Shown here piece after piece: positions 25,084-38,100 of a DNA stretch of 64,000 bases. This DNA is from Macropodus opercularis (taxonomy: Eukaryota > Chordata > Actinopteri > Anabantiformes > Osphronemidae). The stretch lies in contig JAUCMP010000026.1 in assembly GCA_030770545.1 (NCBI GenBank), positions 4,878,501 through 4,942,500 of the forward strand, in the 5' to 3' direction. Below the pieces are notes generated by a model. That model was not told where the DNA came from and searched no databases. It saw nothing but the letters and a program-made list of their open reading frames with translations. Made by a program: the position numbers and the translations under genes. Each line of letters begins with the position of its first letter. The first letter of the stretch is position 1.

Positions 25084-27129
25084 TGGAAGGGAGCAGGAGG
25101 GGTGAGGAGTGAAGAAGTAGAGAAGAGAACAAGTGAGGAGGAGGAGGGGGAGAGATGAGGACAGAGAGTAGAGGAAGCGAGACAGGCAGAGACGGTGAGC
25201 ATGGGAGAGTTAGACAAATAAAGATACAGAAAGAGAGCGAGAGACAGGCTCAAAGAAGGAGGGAGGGGACGGGGGCATCAGCATACAGAGGCAGTCTGTG
25301 GTCTTCCAAGCAGCAGCAGCAGTAAAAAATAGGGGAGAGGAAAAACAACGATGGCTTGAAAGATTAAATTCCTGTTGGAATAGGAAGTGCAGAAAGAGGG
25401 AAAGGGAGAGATGGAGGGAGGTGATGGGAGCACTGGGAGCGGCCTGGGTAAAGGTGATGGTTCTGTGCTTGAGTGCACATTGTTTAAAGGACAAATCCAC
25501 CATTAAAATGGTCAAACACAGTCAGTAAAGAACAACTAGTGCCAGACCGTGGCTGCCTGGGAATCAGCTGACAAGTGGGCAAATGTAGATGGCTTCACGT
25601 GATAAGAAGCAGGAGACTTTCAGTGACAGTCCACTCACAGTATGCACAGTGGGAAACATGGCATCACTTGGAAATTACACTGCAAATGAGTAAAGGTTTG
25701 GGATGTTTGTATTGAAATGCTGTAACTTCTCTTGGCAATGGTGCCGAATGTAATGCAGCCGTGCTCTTGAAAAGAACTGGAAGATGACGTTTGAAATGTT
25801 TCTCTGGATCACTGACAGACCTCGAAGTTATCAGTCGTGGGGACTGTAGGTCTGAGAGTATCTGGCTTCAACGCCATTTGAGCTATTGTATTTTTAAACA
25901 GTCATTTTACAATGCTATGAGCGCCACAAATGGAAGTGCATTTACTTCTGTTGTGCCAGGCTTGTGCTGGACGTCCTAGGTGCAAGAAGGTACGTTGAGT
26001 TTTCACCTCAAGAGCCGTTTTTGAGACAACTGTCTGTTTATTTCTTCAAAACTGCTAGTGAACCAATTATGGCAGCTCCAACTCATCAGGATCTCAGCAT
26101 TTGACAAAATGATTTGTCAAAACTCGATAAGTGTTTTTTCTGTTTACTGTTGCACCTTCTTTAACAGAGAATTAATCTGGTTTGATCGACGATGAGTCCT
26201 TAAAATGCCAACGCTGACCTTCACGTGTTCTCGTTTTCTACAACAATGGTGTGGAATTTTGATTTCCATTGATATGACACTGTGCACATCTTCTCTTACG
26301 CCTTATTAACCAAAAATCTTAAAGGGAAAGCCTGTTTTTACAAGAATAAAGAGTGCGGTGGGGAGAGGTGGGAGGAAGGAAGTGATTGCTAAGTGCTGGA
26401 ACGGGTCCCACATCTCTCGTAGAAGCCAATGAGCTCTGATAGAGAAATTCCAACAAACTGGCTGATTGGCACAGTAAAGGATGCCATTCAATTAGAAATG
26501 AACATGTGAATGGAAGGCTTCTGAGAGGGATCTGGAGTGATGAAAAATACAGGTTTGGCATGATTGAGCCTCAACCTGTTTGGGAATTGCGCACGTGTGC
26601 CTGTGTGTATGTGTGTGTGTGTGTGTGCACACTCTCCCTGATAGGATAGGGGCTTCGTTAGGGTAATTACAGCTTTGCTATGTAAATAAGCTTGTCATGG
26701 AGGAGAGAGACACACCCACCTCTTTTTCAGACCCAATTAACCTAACTCCCCTGGAATTTACATACCTAACAATCTCCAAAACACGCACAAACACACATAT
26801 GTACACATGTGCACCATCCATTCCAAGTCCATTACACGCACACTTGTATTTGCGTAAATGAAGTATAAATATACTTATTGATGAATTCTTCCATGCACCA
26901 CACCTGGACTGTCTTGGTCACGCAGCACGGTGTGTTTGTCTAAACTTGAGCATTTGTATGTATTCAGTGCTAGATGAAGCGGTAGACTACAGCTAGCCAG
27001 GTGATATCTGTATGCATACGGCATCACCCAAGGCTAACTGGCTGCTGGAGCTGTGGTGAGCAGCATCTATCATCTCAGGCCGCTGATGAATGTCTGCCCT
27101 GAGTGGATCTGTGGCGTAGTGAGGGGAGC

Positions 27130-27700
27130 ACAGGGAGCATGAAATGACTCATGGTGGAAGGAGAAAAGAGGAGTAGGAGTTGGGAGGGGAGGAGGAGAAG
27201 GGGGTGGCAACGTGGAAAGACAAGAGAGAAGGGTGAGGAAAGAGGGAGCAGGTAGAAGAGGGAAGAGAATGTGGAAGTGCGAATATTTAATGAGAGTGCG
27301 TACGAGAAGAAGAGTGGCGATGCACTGGATGGAAAAGTGGAGGAAAAGGGAAAATGCAAAAAGAGGCGGAGGCAGAAATGGATGAGAGAGATACAGTTGA
27401 AAGGAAGGGACAGAACGAGGAGTATAGTGGTGAGCATGACAAGAAGTGGAGGAGCAGAAACGAGGAAGGGGTGGGGAGAAAGAGAGCGACAGAGATATGG
27501 ATGAAGGATGTGGGTGCACGAGGAGGAACAGAGGAAGACGGTGGCAAGAAGGCGGGAAAGTGGGTCAGCGAGAGGACGACGAAGTGGAAGAGAAGGAAGA
27601 AGAGAGTAGTGAGGCAAGATGGAGAGAGAGATACCAGAGGGAGGAGCAGCGGAGGGATGGCGATAGGGTGGGATGGGGACAGAGGCTTGATAATGGAAGT
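27130..27700. repeat. Long polypurine/polypyrimidine tract
   Basis: About 570 bases of + strand sequence consist very largely of A and G, with only scattered pyrimidines. The strand bias opens long frames on both strands (for example 216 codons at 27075-27725 minus and 127 codons at 27354-27737 plus). All are Ser/Pro/Leu-rich or Glu/Arg/Lys-rich with no domain. I treat it as low-complexity DNA, not as a gene. Confidence 0.8.
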
Positions 27701-27949
27701 TCGGAGGCATCTCTGCCAGGTGCATGGAAACAAATAACTAATTATTCCTGATTTGACATGTTTCATGTGAGACTAGCAAACAGTGGTTTTAGAGTCTGAA
27801 GACAGACCTATTTGTGTTTTTACACTTTTTACCGATCAATTAAAAACAAACAAGACATAACAAAGTGAAAGTGTGTTTTTAACCTTTTATTTTTCTCTCA
27901 AAACTTTTCTTAAGCAAAACTATTTTTAACGTAACAGGAGCCTTGGATG

Positions 27950-28216
27950 AGGGTTATTAGCCCCGTTCCTAATGCTCCAGGTAGGAACTGCCATCTTCTG
28001 ATATTCCAAGGGGCGTAAGTCTGAGCTTCATTCTGTCCCCCTGTAGTCTGCAGCTGAGAAGCACCCCCACAGCATAACGCTGCCACCACCATGCTTCACA
28101 GCACGGATGTCAATTATCTCAATGATGAGCAGTACCTGGTGTTCACAGGACACAGACGAGTCGTTTAGATGCCACTTATGAGCTGTGTTACACATTTTAC
28201 TCAAAATCGCTTCCAT
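27950..28216 (-). mobile_element. Relic of a Tc1-like (Tc1/mariner) transposase
   Basis: Read on the minus strand, 28028-28216 contains KHGGGSVMLWGCFSA, a signature of Tc1-family transposases in fish (the region before the second catalytic aspartate of the DDE core). The flanking sequence no longer reads in one frame. The homology to the left (27950-28030) is judged at DNA level only. No intact terminal inverted repeats could be paired by eye. The copy is a short dead fragment that cannot encode an active enzyme. Confidence 0.75.
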
Positions 28217-29102
28217 CAGTTAAGAGCTGACATGCGCCTTCCAGCAGATTCCTCACGTTCTGCAGAGGACAATGTGGAGTTCCTGGTTTGGCTTTTGTTT
28301 GCATGCAATGTCAGTTGTGAGAACTAGACACAATTTAGAATAAGTACAGTCAGTTTGGACGTGTGAATACCATGCAAGCCGATTGAGGGCCGGTTTTAAG
28401 TAAGTTCTGCAACACGGCTGGATCCAAATCAGCTCCATATGAATAAAGAGGTAAAATGATGGCGTGTTGTTAAAAGGTGAGCAGTATATTCTACTGGTAC
28501 AAATTGTCATTCGAATAGGAAAATGATGCTTGTGTGCCCAAGAGGAAGAGCCAGTGTTGCTGGGGATCATTGGGTTCTGAAATCAATACTGGTGCTGTGA
28601 TGAGACAGTGATAGAGTTTGTGGTGTACAGCTTAAAGGATACCTACACTATCACTTTCCCCTTTTTCTCCTTGTCTTCCTCTGTGAGCGGGTGAACGCAC
28701 TAAAGCAGCCACATTTGAAAATGCATTCTGCTCTCCATGTTTTAGTCCTCTGTTCACACCATGCCGCCGTTTTCACACCCAAGGCGCTTTGTTCAAAGTG
28801 GTCGACAGTTTGAAGATGCAGGCATCGTTTTGTGTAGAATTTGTAGAACGACAAGACGCACCTTTGTAATCACTTTATCTGGAGCTACTCAGTGTGGACA
28901 TAGTCTTAAACACACGCCATTAAAAGCCTGTGACTAAAACTGATAACAATTAACAACAAGTCTAGCTGCCGTTGATCATTGTGTGTCTGGAGTTTCACTA
29001 TATTCAGCAGCTTTAACAGACAAATGTTTTAAGATGAAAGTTCTACCTACTGTTGTCTAGTGTATTCCACCTTGTCTTGTTCTACATTTCTATCTCTTTT
29101 AT
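28217..29102. other. Intergenic, no gene seen
   Basis: No supported exon. Part of it (to about 28600) could be more of the decayed transposon flank, but no motif shows this. Confidence 0.45.
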
Positions 29103-29128
29103 ATGTATATTTATATATAAATATACAT
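29103..29128. repeat. Perfect 26-bp AT-rich palindrome
   Basis: The 26 bases equal their own reverse complement exactly, with no spacer. Only two bases (a G at 29105 and the matching C at 29126) are not A or T. It lies in an AT-rich stretch before the minisatellite. Confidence 0.9.
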
Positions 29129-29448
29129 GGTGTATAAATAATATCACATACCATTGATCACTTGTGTATAATCACACAAATCTATATGTCTCACATCTCT
29201 TATCTTACATGTGCTGCTTTACATACCTAAACCAGTTCACCAAAATGACGCCATGCCTAAAAACGATGCTTCTCGTTCTATTTTCTCGCTCTTTTATTCC
29301 TCTGTTCTTTTATTCTATGTCTGTTCATCATGATGTGTTTGTATTCACGTATAAAAAACAAGCCCTACCGCACACATACAGAAATGCATTTTCTCTATCT
29401 CCCCCCTCTTTCTCTTTCTCTCACAAAGTACACGCACTCGTCTCCACA

Positions 29449-29635
29449 CATACACACACCGGCGTGCACACAGACGCACACATACACACACATACACACA
29501 CCGGCGTGCACACAGACGCACACATACACACACAGACGCACACATACACACACCGGCGTGCACACAGACGCACACATACACACACAGACGCACACATACA
29601 CACACTGGCGTGCACATAGACGCACACAGACGCAG
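29449..29635. repeat. CA-rich minisatellite, 42/52-bp units
   Basis: The core GGCGTGCACA recurs at 29461, 29503, 29555 and 29607 (the last copy slightly changed), giving steps of 42, 52 and 52 bases. Between cores lie imperfect CACACATACA and CAGACGCA blocks. The 52-base unit looks like the 42-base unit with one extra 10-base sub-block. The 187-codon and 151-codon frames across it encode only His-Thr repeats and are not genes. A plain (AC)n run follows at 29701-29721. Confidence 0.88.
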
Positions 29636-29721
29636 ACAGTCAGCTGTGCCCTTCCCACAGCTAGTAGCACAAAAACAGAACGCACTGCCTGTCCCTGCCT
29701 TACACACACACACACACACAC

Positions 29722-30700
29722 ATGTGCGCACACAAACTCTGCAACTTCCCTCTACACACTCTTAAAGGGACATGACACAGACTTAAACATTACTAAGTTG
29801 CGTGACTCAAACACAGCATTAGCAAACTTTATTAAGATTAAACCTAAGCAAAGGTTTGTTTGTAGGATTAAATATATATATTTTTTTGTTTAAATCACTT
29901 TTCTTTCCTGTACTCAGGTAAATCAACAACACTTGAGATTGTGTGTTTGAATGTGCTTGTATATTCCACACATTTCGCTAGAAACTGTAAACGTAATGGC
30001 AATAGGTTAAATCGATGTGCGCATCGTCTTATTGGTGCTTATGAGGATAAAATGAGCTCTGCTGAACTAAATCTAAAGGTTGTTATGTACAACACCATAA
30101 ACATGCCTTAGTGAAATTGACCGGCAATCATGCTGCTGTGCAAAGACAACTGAACGATTTCTATTAGCTAAAGGATTCAAAATCGAAGCTGAGGCAATAA
30201 AGACTAATTGTCAGTTTAGACATTATTCTTTGGGGCAACAGAGAAAGTAAAAAAAGTATTAATACAAAAAATTACAAGTCAACAAAGATCAATGGACCTG
30301 ATGGACATGTAAATGCAAATTTAGACAGTGAAGTAGAAATGGAAGAATCACTAATAACATCTATTTACATTTATGCTGTGTGCTAATGTCTAAGGGTCAG
30401 GGGTGAAACTTAATGAGCCATTGTTTGGCGCATGGAGTCGGCTAAAGGTGAGGGTTCACGGCTGCCTTAAGGCCGCACTACAGATACCTACAGACTGAAC
30501 ATAGTGACACTTGTGGGCCACATAAACCAACCCAGGTGATTAATCTGAACTATGTATAGTCAAATAAATACTATACACACTTATAATAGGTAAATAAAGA
30601 ATTCAACTAGTAATGATTCTGTACAGAAACACAAAGTACAGCACGAACTTCAGAGCTTTCAGATGAGAACTTGAACTTGAGGGAAGTCGACAAAATCGGA
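29722..30700. other. Intergenic upstream of ssbp4, no gene seen
   Basis: AT-rich sequence leading to the ssbp4 promoter. No exon, RNA gene or recognised repeat was found. Confidence 0.5.
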
Positions 30701-30979
30701 GGCACTGTGGCTTTAAGAAGCCCCCACCCTCTCACAACAGGGGGGGCGTGAGCTGAATCCAGGAACAGCGATTGAAAAAAAAAAAGCTCCACCAGTGGAC
30801 AGTTTCAAGTTTCCCCGGCTGAAACCCTGCCTGATTTGTGGGCAATGTTGGGGATGTAGAAAAAAAAAGGAAACCGGAGCAAAGAGAGCGCAAGAGAGAG
30901 ATAGGGAGACAACACTAACTGGGTAGCTATGGAGATAGTAGGTTTTCCTGGTAGCTTTCTTTGACAGGTGCCGAGTGGG

Positions 30980-32150
30980 ATAAAATAAAGTGTCAGAACA
31001 GCCTCCAAGATGTACGGCAAGGGCAAAGGAGCTGTGGTCCCCTCCGATAGCCAAGCGAGAGAAAAGTAAGTACATTGTTGCACTGTCACAACACAGACTC
31101 AGTCAGGAGTGTGCTAGCTGGCTAAACTTGCTAACTGATGTTGAGGCAGCTCGGGCTCTCCAGCAGCGGCACCCGTGTTCAACAAGCTCTCGTTGTTAGC
31201 ATGCAGGCTACGAAAAGTGATGCTGCGCTAGTTTGTTTGCTGTGTTTGGCCACTTTGCGCGTCTTGCTGCCCCGGGCATCCTCAAGCTGCTACGGCATGG
31301 CTGCTAAGTTAGCCCGAGCGGCTAGCCGCACAGCCAGTTTCACTCCTCTGTGTTGTGTTTGTTGTGTGCGTGTGTGTCTCTCTGCGATTGCTGGACGCAC
31401 CGCGGCGGTTGGAGACGCTAAAAGTTGGCGCGTTGCTGCACGTGTTTGTCCAAGAATGATGCATAAATGTGAGCCGAGGGGTGCGAGGGGGGGGGTCCCA
31501 CTTCACTTCCATCTCCCCTCGCCCCAGTGCGAGGAACAATGCATTCGGAGCGACGCCGCGCATTGTAGCTAGCTGGCTTTTGTGTCGCCCGCTAAAGCGC
31601 CAGGTAAAAATAGGATACAGCTGTTTCGGCGGCTTTGTTGCAGCACCGCGCCGGGGCGCGTACTGGAGCCGCTCCACGGCGGCTCCGGGTCCGCGGACGC
31701 GCTGGCTACATTGTATCCACGCGTGCTTTCGCTCGTGCCGGAGCGCCGCGAGCTTCGCGCTGCGCCTCGTAACTTTTGTGGCCCGTACAGATTTGGTTCA
31801 TTCACCCCCGAGCTGTGCGAACGTGCCGCCGCGGTTCGACTGCCCGCGGTAGCAGAGCCCCACGTAGCTTCTCGGGAGATGATGTGTCAGAAAACTTAGG
31901 TGGCGTTAGCTCGGGGGGAGCCGTAGCCCTCCACGATCCCTTTGTCTGCGTGTCTGTGTCTGGGTGTCTGTTGTTCGCTCGGCGGATGCTCGCCGCACGG
32001 TTCCAAACACTTTAAAAATCCACAGGGCTTCCAAATGAAACATTCATGGAGCAAACATCTCTGCGTTGCGTCCGAAATAGAAGCCAGTACCTGCAGGAAA
32101 GTTCCTTTGCTGGTGATCGCAGCTAACAAAGCCGAAGAAGACCCGGCCGA
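30980..32150 (+). promoter_or_regulatory. ssbp4: ssbp4 CpG island, promoter and first exon
   Basis: A GC- and CpG-rich block covers the first coding exon of ssbp4 and the start of its first intron. It is densest at about 31250-31900. The transcription start is probably within a few hundred bases upstream of the ATG at 31010. CpG islands overlapping exon 1 are typical of broadly expressed vertebrate regulators. The limits are by eye. Confidence 0.6.
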
Positions 32151-35100
32151 GCATTCGATCAAACTTTTGATGGATTTAATAGTTTTCCAACCCTCTGCTG
32201 TAGTTGTTTGTTATAGTCCTGTCACACTGCAGCTGAGAAACCTACATTTAAGACGAAGGAGCCTCTACAAAGCTCGTGGCTTTCTTCCTCGTGGTGGATG
32301 GGTTTAAGACCAGTTAAACGCTCACTCCCTGACTAGCTGGACCAGTCTGCAGGTTGAGGAACTGTTGTGGGGCAAAGCTGTCAGACTTGTGTGTGCTTGG
32401 GTGACGATCAGCGGGCACCTCATCGCTGCTCTTCTTTGTGGTCCCAGACGCTTTATTCTGCCGTTGTGCGCCCTTCGTCTTAACGTCTGTCTTCATCTGC
32501 CTCCTCGCTCGCTTCCCATCCTTTCCTGTTTCTCCAAGTCCTCATCCCTCACTTCAGCGTTGAATTATTGAGACAGACTCAAGCAGCTGCTCTCGGCTTT
32601 GCGTCAGAGTTAAGAGAGACAGAAGAGAAAGAAAGAGACAGTGGAGAAGGAGATATGGTGGGCAGACTCATCCATGTTTAAATAGAAGGGTTTGTCAAGG
32701 GCCTCAGGCAGGATGTCAGGTGTACATGACGGAGATTTCTCACTATGGGAGTAAGCGTATGCGCACATTTATGTCCCACCTTAGGACGTAAGAGGATGGC
32801 AGAGAGGAAGGTCAGCAGGTCACTCGTCACGGTGAAGAAAATACTCTCCGTTTGGTCGCACTTTTACAGAAGCAGATTCTACGAGATGCTAAACTGCGTC
32901 TCGTACGGTAACAGAAATGCGCGAGGAGCTATCTTTTTGGTGGAATTCCACCTTCTAGCTGCCGAAGATTGTCCACTTTCTCCTCTCAGACACGACTTTG
33001 ACTGCTCCTCTGATCCTGAGCACCACCCAGTTGATCTTGCATTGTCAACATGGGGGCATTCCCCCTTTTTCAGGTTCCACCGAGCAACAGTTCTCTTGTT
33101 CTCTATGCTATTCTATAGCTTCTCCTCCTCTTCCTCAGACCCATCTTTCTTTTCAATGAGCTGGCTTCTGAGCTTTAATAATGCAGTAGGCCAGGTGCAC
33201 GCACACGCAGCCCCTTTTGCAACCCACACAAAAACACACATACACACGCCACACATAAAAGTTTCATTGAAGGCCTCTCTGGGCGGCTGCAGTGTGATCC
33301 TCCTATTCCCAGGCTTAAGACAAAATTCTTCACTATGCCCTACTAGTCAAACTCTTCACTACACATGTATGAAACAAGCCAGTTCACATACAGTCTAGAG
33401 GTCGCTACAAATGCTCTTGCAATTGAAGTATTGCCGTATCCTGCACCTTCCTGTGAACCTTTGAAAGGCATTGAAAGACCGTAAAATCAGTAAAAGATGC
33501 ATGGGACCTGTGCTCTAGGTGTTTAAGTGTGTAGAGTAACCAGGAAAGTGCAGAGGTCAATCGTTCCATGATGTGCATATACTGGATCTGCATCCTGTGC
33601 AGGTGAGCGTGTGGTTTAATACTACACTGACCTGCAAGTGGCAGTGACTTACACTCTACACCAGCAGTCACAGAGCGCTTTGTGACCTACAAATTGCTAG
33701 GAGCCTCAGAAAGTGGTCAGATTCCCCTGGCTAAAGTGGTCAAGTGTGTGTGTGTGTGTCTAAGCAGAACGCCGCTCTTTAGCCACTTAACTGCATCGGG
33801 CATTTGTACAATAAGCAGTTTGTCCCACAGTCTGGGTTGAATTAGGCATGATGATGCATCCAGTATGCCTTCTTGCATATGTCATAATTGTGCTGTATAA
33901 TATATTTATTCAAAATTGAATATTAATAACAACTGTAAATCACATTTCTATGTCAGGCTGCCTGGCTGCTTGTGCCATTTTTTTATTTTGGTGGCTATCT
34001 GCAAGAGGGGAACACCCTCAGCTATTTATTACCTTCTGATATGACAGTACAGGGGCGTGCAGCCGCACAGCTCAAGTCTACCAAAAGCATGTTCAAACCA
34101 GAGATGGACACACTGATAGTACAAAACTTGTGTCACACATTAATCTGCGGTCCTCATCATTCACTGAGGCTCTAGCTGGATGCCTGTTACAGATTAACTA
34201 TAGAATTACAAAGAATTTGATTATGCAAGTACCAAGAAAGGTTTCTGCCCCAGGATGCTCAGCCTCATTCTTTCCCACCTAGTGTGTGTGTGTGAGAGAC
34301 TCCCCTTTTAAGTAAATCTTTCGATATTTAAATGTTAATAAAACCTCATGGTGACAATAGTGTCTGACCTGTACTTTGGCCACGATGCCAGGCGCAGGTC
34401 TGCTGTCCCTGCCCAGGTGTGTGGAGTCCATGAATGACTGTGGGGTGTTTGTGAACAGCCTTGATGACGATACCAGAGACGGAAAGAACAAAGTAGCCTG
34501 GATGTGTAGAGTAATTTCCGTTTTTTTATAGTATGTCACATTGTCACTTAATGGTAATGTGTACAGGCCAAAGCAATTGTTTTGTTTCATTCTTAAGATG
34601 TATACAGGTTTGCAAAGCAGCAATGAACAATCATCTGATCTTTGATTTCAGGTGATTAGCATGACCATGAGCACATCTTGGCTTAAAACCCCTGGTGAAA
34701 GTTAGTGATTCTCTCTGTCATGCCATACATCCTGGCTTTTATCGAATTCAGCTAGTTGACAGTAGGTTTCATAAAAAGCCATTTGTTAGGAACACACAGC
34801 TTAACAAAAATAAGGAGTCAGCCAACTGTCAAGCTATCTACCTAGCCTTTCTCCTCCCAGCTCAGCCTTAGTTCAAAATTAGAATAATTAGAGCTCTCAA
34901 AATTTCCAGTCGAGCAGAAGTAATGATTTGGTCAATAAAACGCCAGGAAGCAGTGAGAAATGCAAATCCTAACATCATAGACCAGAAGACGAAGGACAGT
35001 ATGAAATATTTTACTTACAATCAAGAAAAAACTTGAGCTCTAAAATCTATCTTTTTCAATTATAAATGAACTTTTTACTGTGATCCAGAATGACGTGGCT

Positions 35101-38100
35101 CTTTTAAAAGCGTTGCTTATGTACGTTCCCAGGCAGCCTTTTTTATTGAAAGGCTACAGTAGAATTCTCCAAAGACGCACACTGAGGTTTGACCCTGTCC
35201 CTGAGCATCATGGGGAAACCTGGTGAAATTTAGTTACTGAATGTATTCAGGCTTGGCCTGTTTCATTTCTTTAAAATATGGTGTTAGTGAGAGCTTAATT
35301 TTACAATTATATATCATCCTAACAGACTCGAATTCACTTAATGTGCACTTACGTAGATATTAACTTCCCCCTATCATTCAACAAGGGTACAAGAGACGGC
35401 AGCACTGGAAAGACAAAAGACCTGTCGGGGAATTAAACAAATTGCCCAACAGCCTGATTATTTCAAAAGCATGTTTCATTGATCAGTTTGTTGACTAATG
35501 ACGGGCTCTGTGTCCTTCTCATTAGGACGCATTGGCCTGTCAGAGGACTGTCTGTTCTGGGCACACGGGCCACAGTCATATCCACGCTGCTGGTCAATTG
35601 ATGGTCCATTAACAGCCTATTAAACACGACTAAGTGAAGGAGTTAGGAGTACAGTGTTCGGACATTGGGGGTTTCCCACTCCACAGCATGGGTCTTGTGT
35701 TAATAGACCCTGGTGAATTGCTGGTTTCAAGTGTGACTGGCCTTATAACGGCAGAGATGTAAAAATAATAGTATAAAAAAAAAGTCTGAGTGCTGCTAAA
35801 TATTCCTGGCATTGGTGGGAATGCCAGTCAAATGCAGCTATTCCTGTTGAGTGTTTTTCAGTTTCTGTTTGAGGGTTTAGGACTCAAGGACAGAAGCTGC
35901 TCACATTAACCTTTTTTCCCCTCTCTTCATTTCAGGTTAGCGTTATATGTGTACGAGTACCTGCTACATGTGGGAGCCCAGAAGTCCGCACAGACCTTCC
36001 TGTCTGAGGTAGGGTGGCATCTCCAGCGTGTTTATAAAGTGCTGCTGCAGTCATTCTGAGGAGAAGTTAGAAAGTTGATTAACAAGGAAAACGCTTGGGC
36101 CTAAACGTGTACTGACAGGTTTGAATGAATGTAAAACTGTATGTGCTCCACCCCTGCTGTTGTAGGGCTGTACAGCGGCTTTGGTGGCCATAGCCTCCTC
36201 ACTCACTCATTGTCAGTTCAGACATGCTACACATGAACAGGGGCACAAGGTGTTCCATCAATTTTTCATAGGGAAATGCTATAAAGTTTCACCTGATCGT
36301 GCTCACCTCTTGCAGTGGTGCTCGGCGGTGTAAAAACAGCCGATGTCGTTGTCTGTGGACATTGTAGACCTACGTAGTCACGAGGCTGTTTGTATACATT
36401 TCCTACTCGCCTGCTAACCGTGACTGGCCGAGTCACTCCTCTGATTCATGAGAAAAGGGGAAAAGGCAGAGACATGCGACAGGAGAGCGTGTCAAAGAAG
36501 ATGGAGATCGACAGAGCCAGAAAGATGCCTATCTTCACATCCGAGGCCATTGACAGTTTGAGGCAGACTGATTATATGTTCTTAACCTCTGGACCTGTAG
36601 ACATAATCCTCTCTGACTGCAAGTGACTTCTATCCTCGTCTCTCCTTCCAGATTCGATGGGAAAAGAATATTACATTAGGGGAGCCCCCTGGATTCCTCC
36701 ATTCGTGGTGGTGGTAAGATCTTTTTTTTTCCTTGTCTCTTTTTTTGTTCTTTCCTCCTTGTTTGGTAAGATAAGACCTCTCATCTCATTTGCTTGTGTT
36801 TTACTGTACATTGTATTCCAGTGTTCTGGCTGTGAATATCCCAGAACACACACATTCATTGATAGGGTGGTAGTTTCCATCCCCACCCTACATAATTCAT
36901 TACTACCATATGTGCAAATGGCAACTTCTGAGCTTTCATGGCTGGCAGTCTTAATTAGAGGTATATTATATAATCTATAATCTAAAAATATTTAAGAGAA
37001 ATGCCCCATTTTGGTTTGATTGACTGTAATTCTTCTCATTCATAATTAAAAATTGCATCCATAGGCGTGAGGTCTAGCAGCGAGTCAGCCTTGGGGTTGA
37101 CCAGACTCAGTGAGGGCATGACCCCTCCCTCGGCGTCTTCTGCCCCTTCCCCGCCTCTACTACGCCATCCTTCACCCCCCGTTTGTGAAACAATAGATCC
37201 AGATGGTTAGGGAATGGACTCCCCCCTCCTCTACGCTCCCCTCCCCCTCCTCACCCTCTTGTCACCCTTTGTGTGCCCCCCACCTCCCACTTTGCTTCTT
37301 TGTTCACGTGGGAGAGGGATTCTTAGCAGATTAACCCGTTGCATTCCAGCTTCCTTTGTGTTACCCCTCCCTCTGCCATCTCCCCCCTCCCTCATCATCT
37401 TGGCCCCTGGCTAGGATTTGACCCTTTGGGTCAGCACCTTAAGCACCAATCAGCAGTTTCACTTGTTTTTGGACAGCACTGTCACCCATAGTTCACTCTG
37501 TTTACATGCACACAAGAAATCTGGTCATGGGAAGAAATCAGGAAAAGGACGGTAACATCTATAATGTTTTTGTATTTTAAAACAACAAATTGCTGTGATA
37601 AGAAAAACAACCATGTGAATTCCACCCAGCAGTTTGTGTTTTTAAACTGTAATCCTCCATCACTCTTTATTGTGGTCAGTGGATTAGATATGTTACTCTA
37701 AGAAAAAAGTCAAATAGATTAGTCTTTGATCAGTTTCCTCGATGAATAACATGATAAATAAAAAGCTGAAGCAGCCTACATTTGAGCAATGTAAGTCTTC
37801 ACAATGATAACCAAAAGCTTAATAATCCTAATATATTCACCACGCACTGAAATTAGTACCGTACATATTACAAATATTTAAATACTTGTGACTGTAAAAT
37901 TACAGACGTGTAAATATACCCTTAAATACTCTTTAAAATTTACTTTGTAACTTTCCCCTGTGGGGATAGCTCTGCTGAGTCAGAAGAATGAACATCAGGC
38001 CTACAGAGCACCATCAGCGATGCAAGACCAAGGGTGTGTTAATAAAAAGAAAATGAAGGAACTGAATAATAATTTAACAGCATATAAGCCTGAGTGTATC

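Noticed and set aside
24588..25253. 221-codon minus-strand frame
   Set aside because: Its core is the (TG)36 repeat read as His-Thr; the flanks are low complexity.
27075..27766. Overlapping 159-, 216- and 149-codon minus frames and 127- and 101-codon plus frames
   Set aside because: All are produced by the strand bias of the polypurine tract; no motif or splice structure.
29164..29893. 151- and 187-codon plus frames and 128- and 112-codon minus frames
   Set aside because: They translate the CA-rich minisatellite in several frames as His-Thr or Cys-Val repeats.
30700..31089. Minus-strand frames opposite the ssbp4 first exon
   Set aside because: Shadow frames of the promoter and first exon; no homology recognised.
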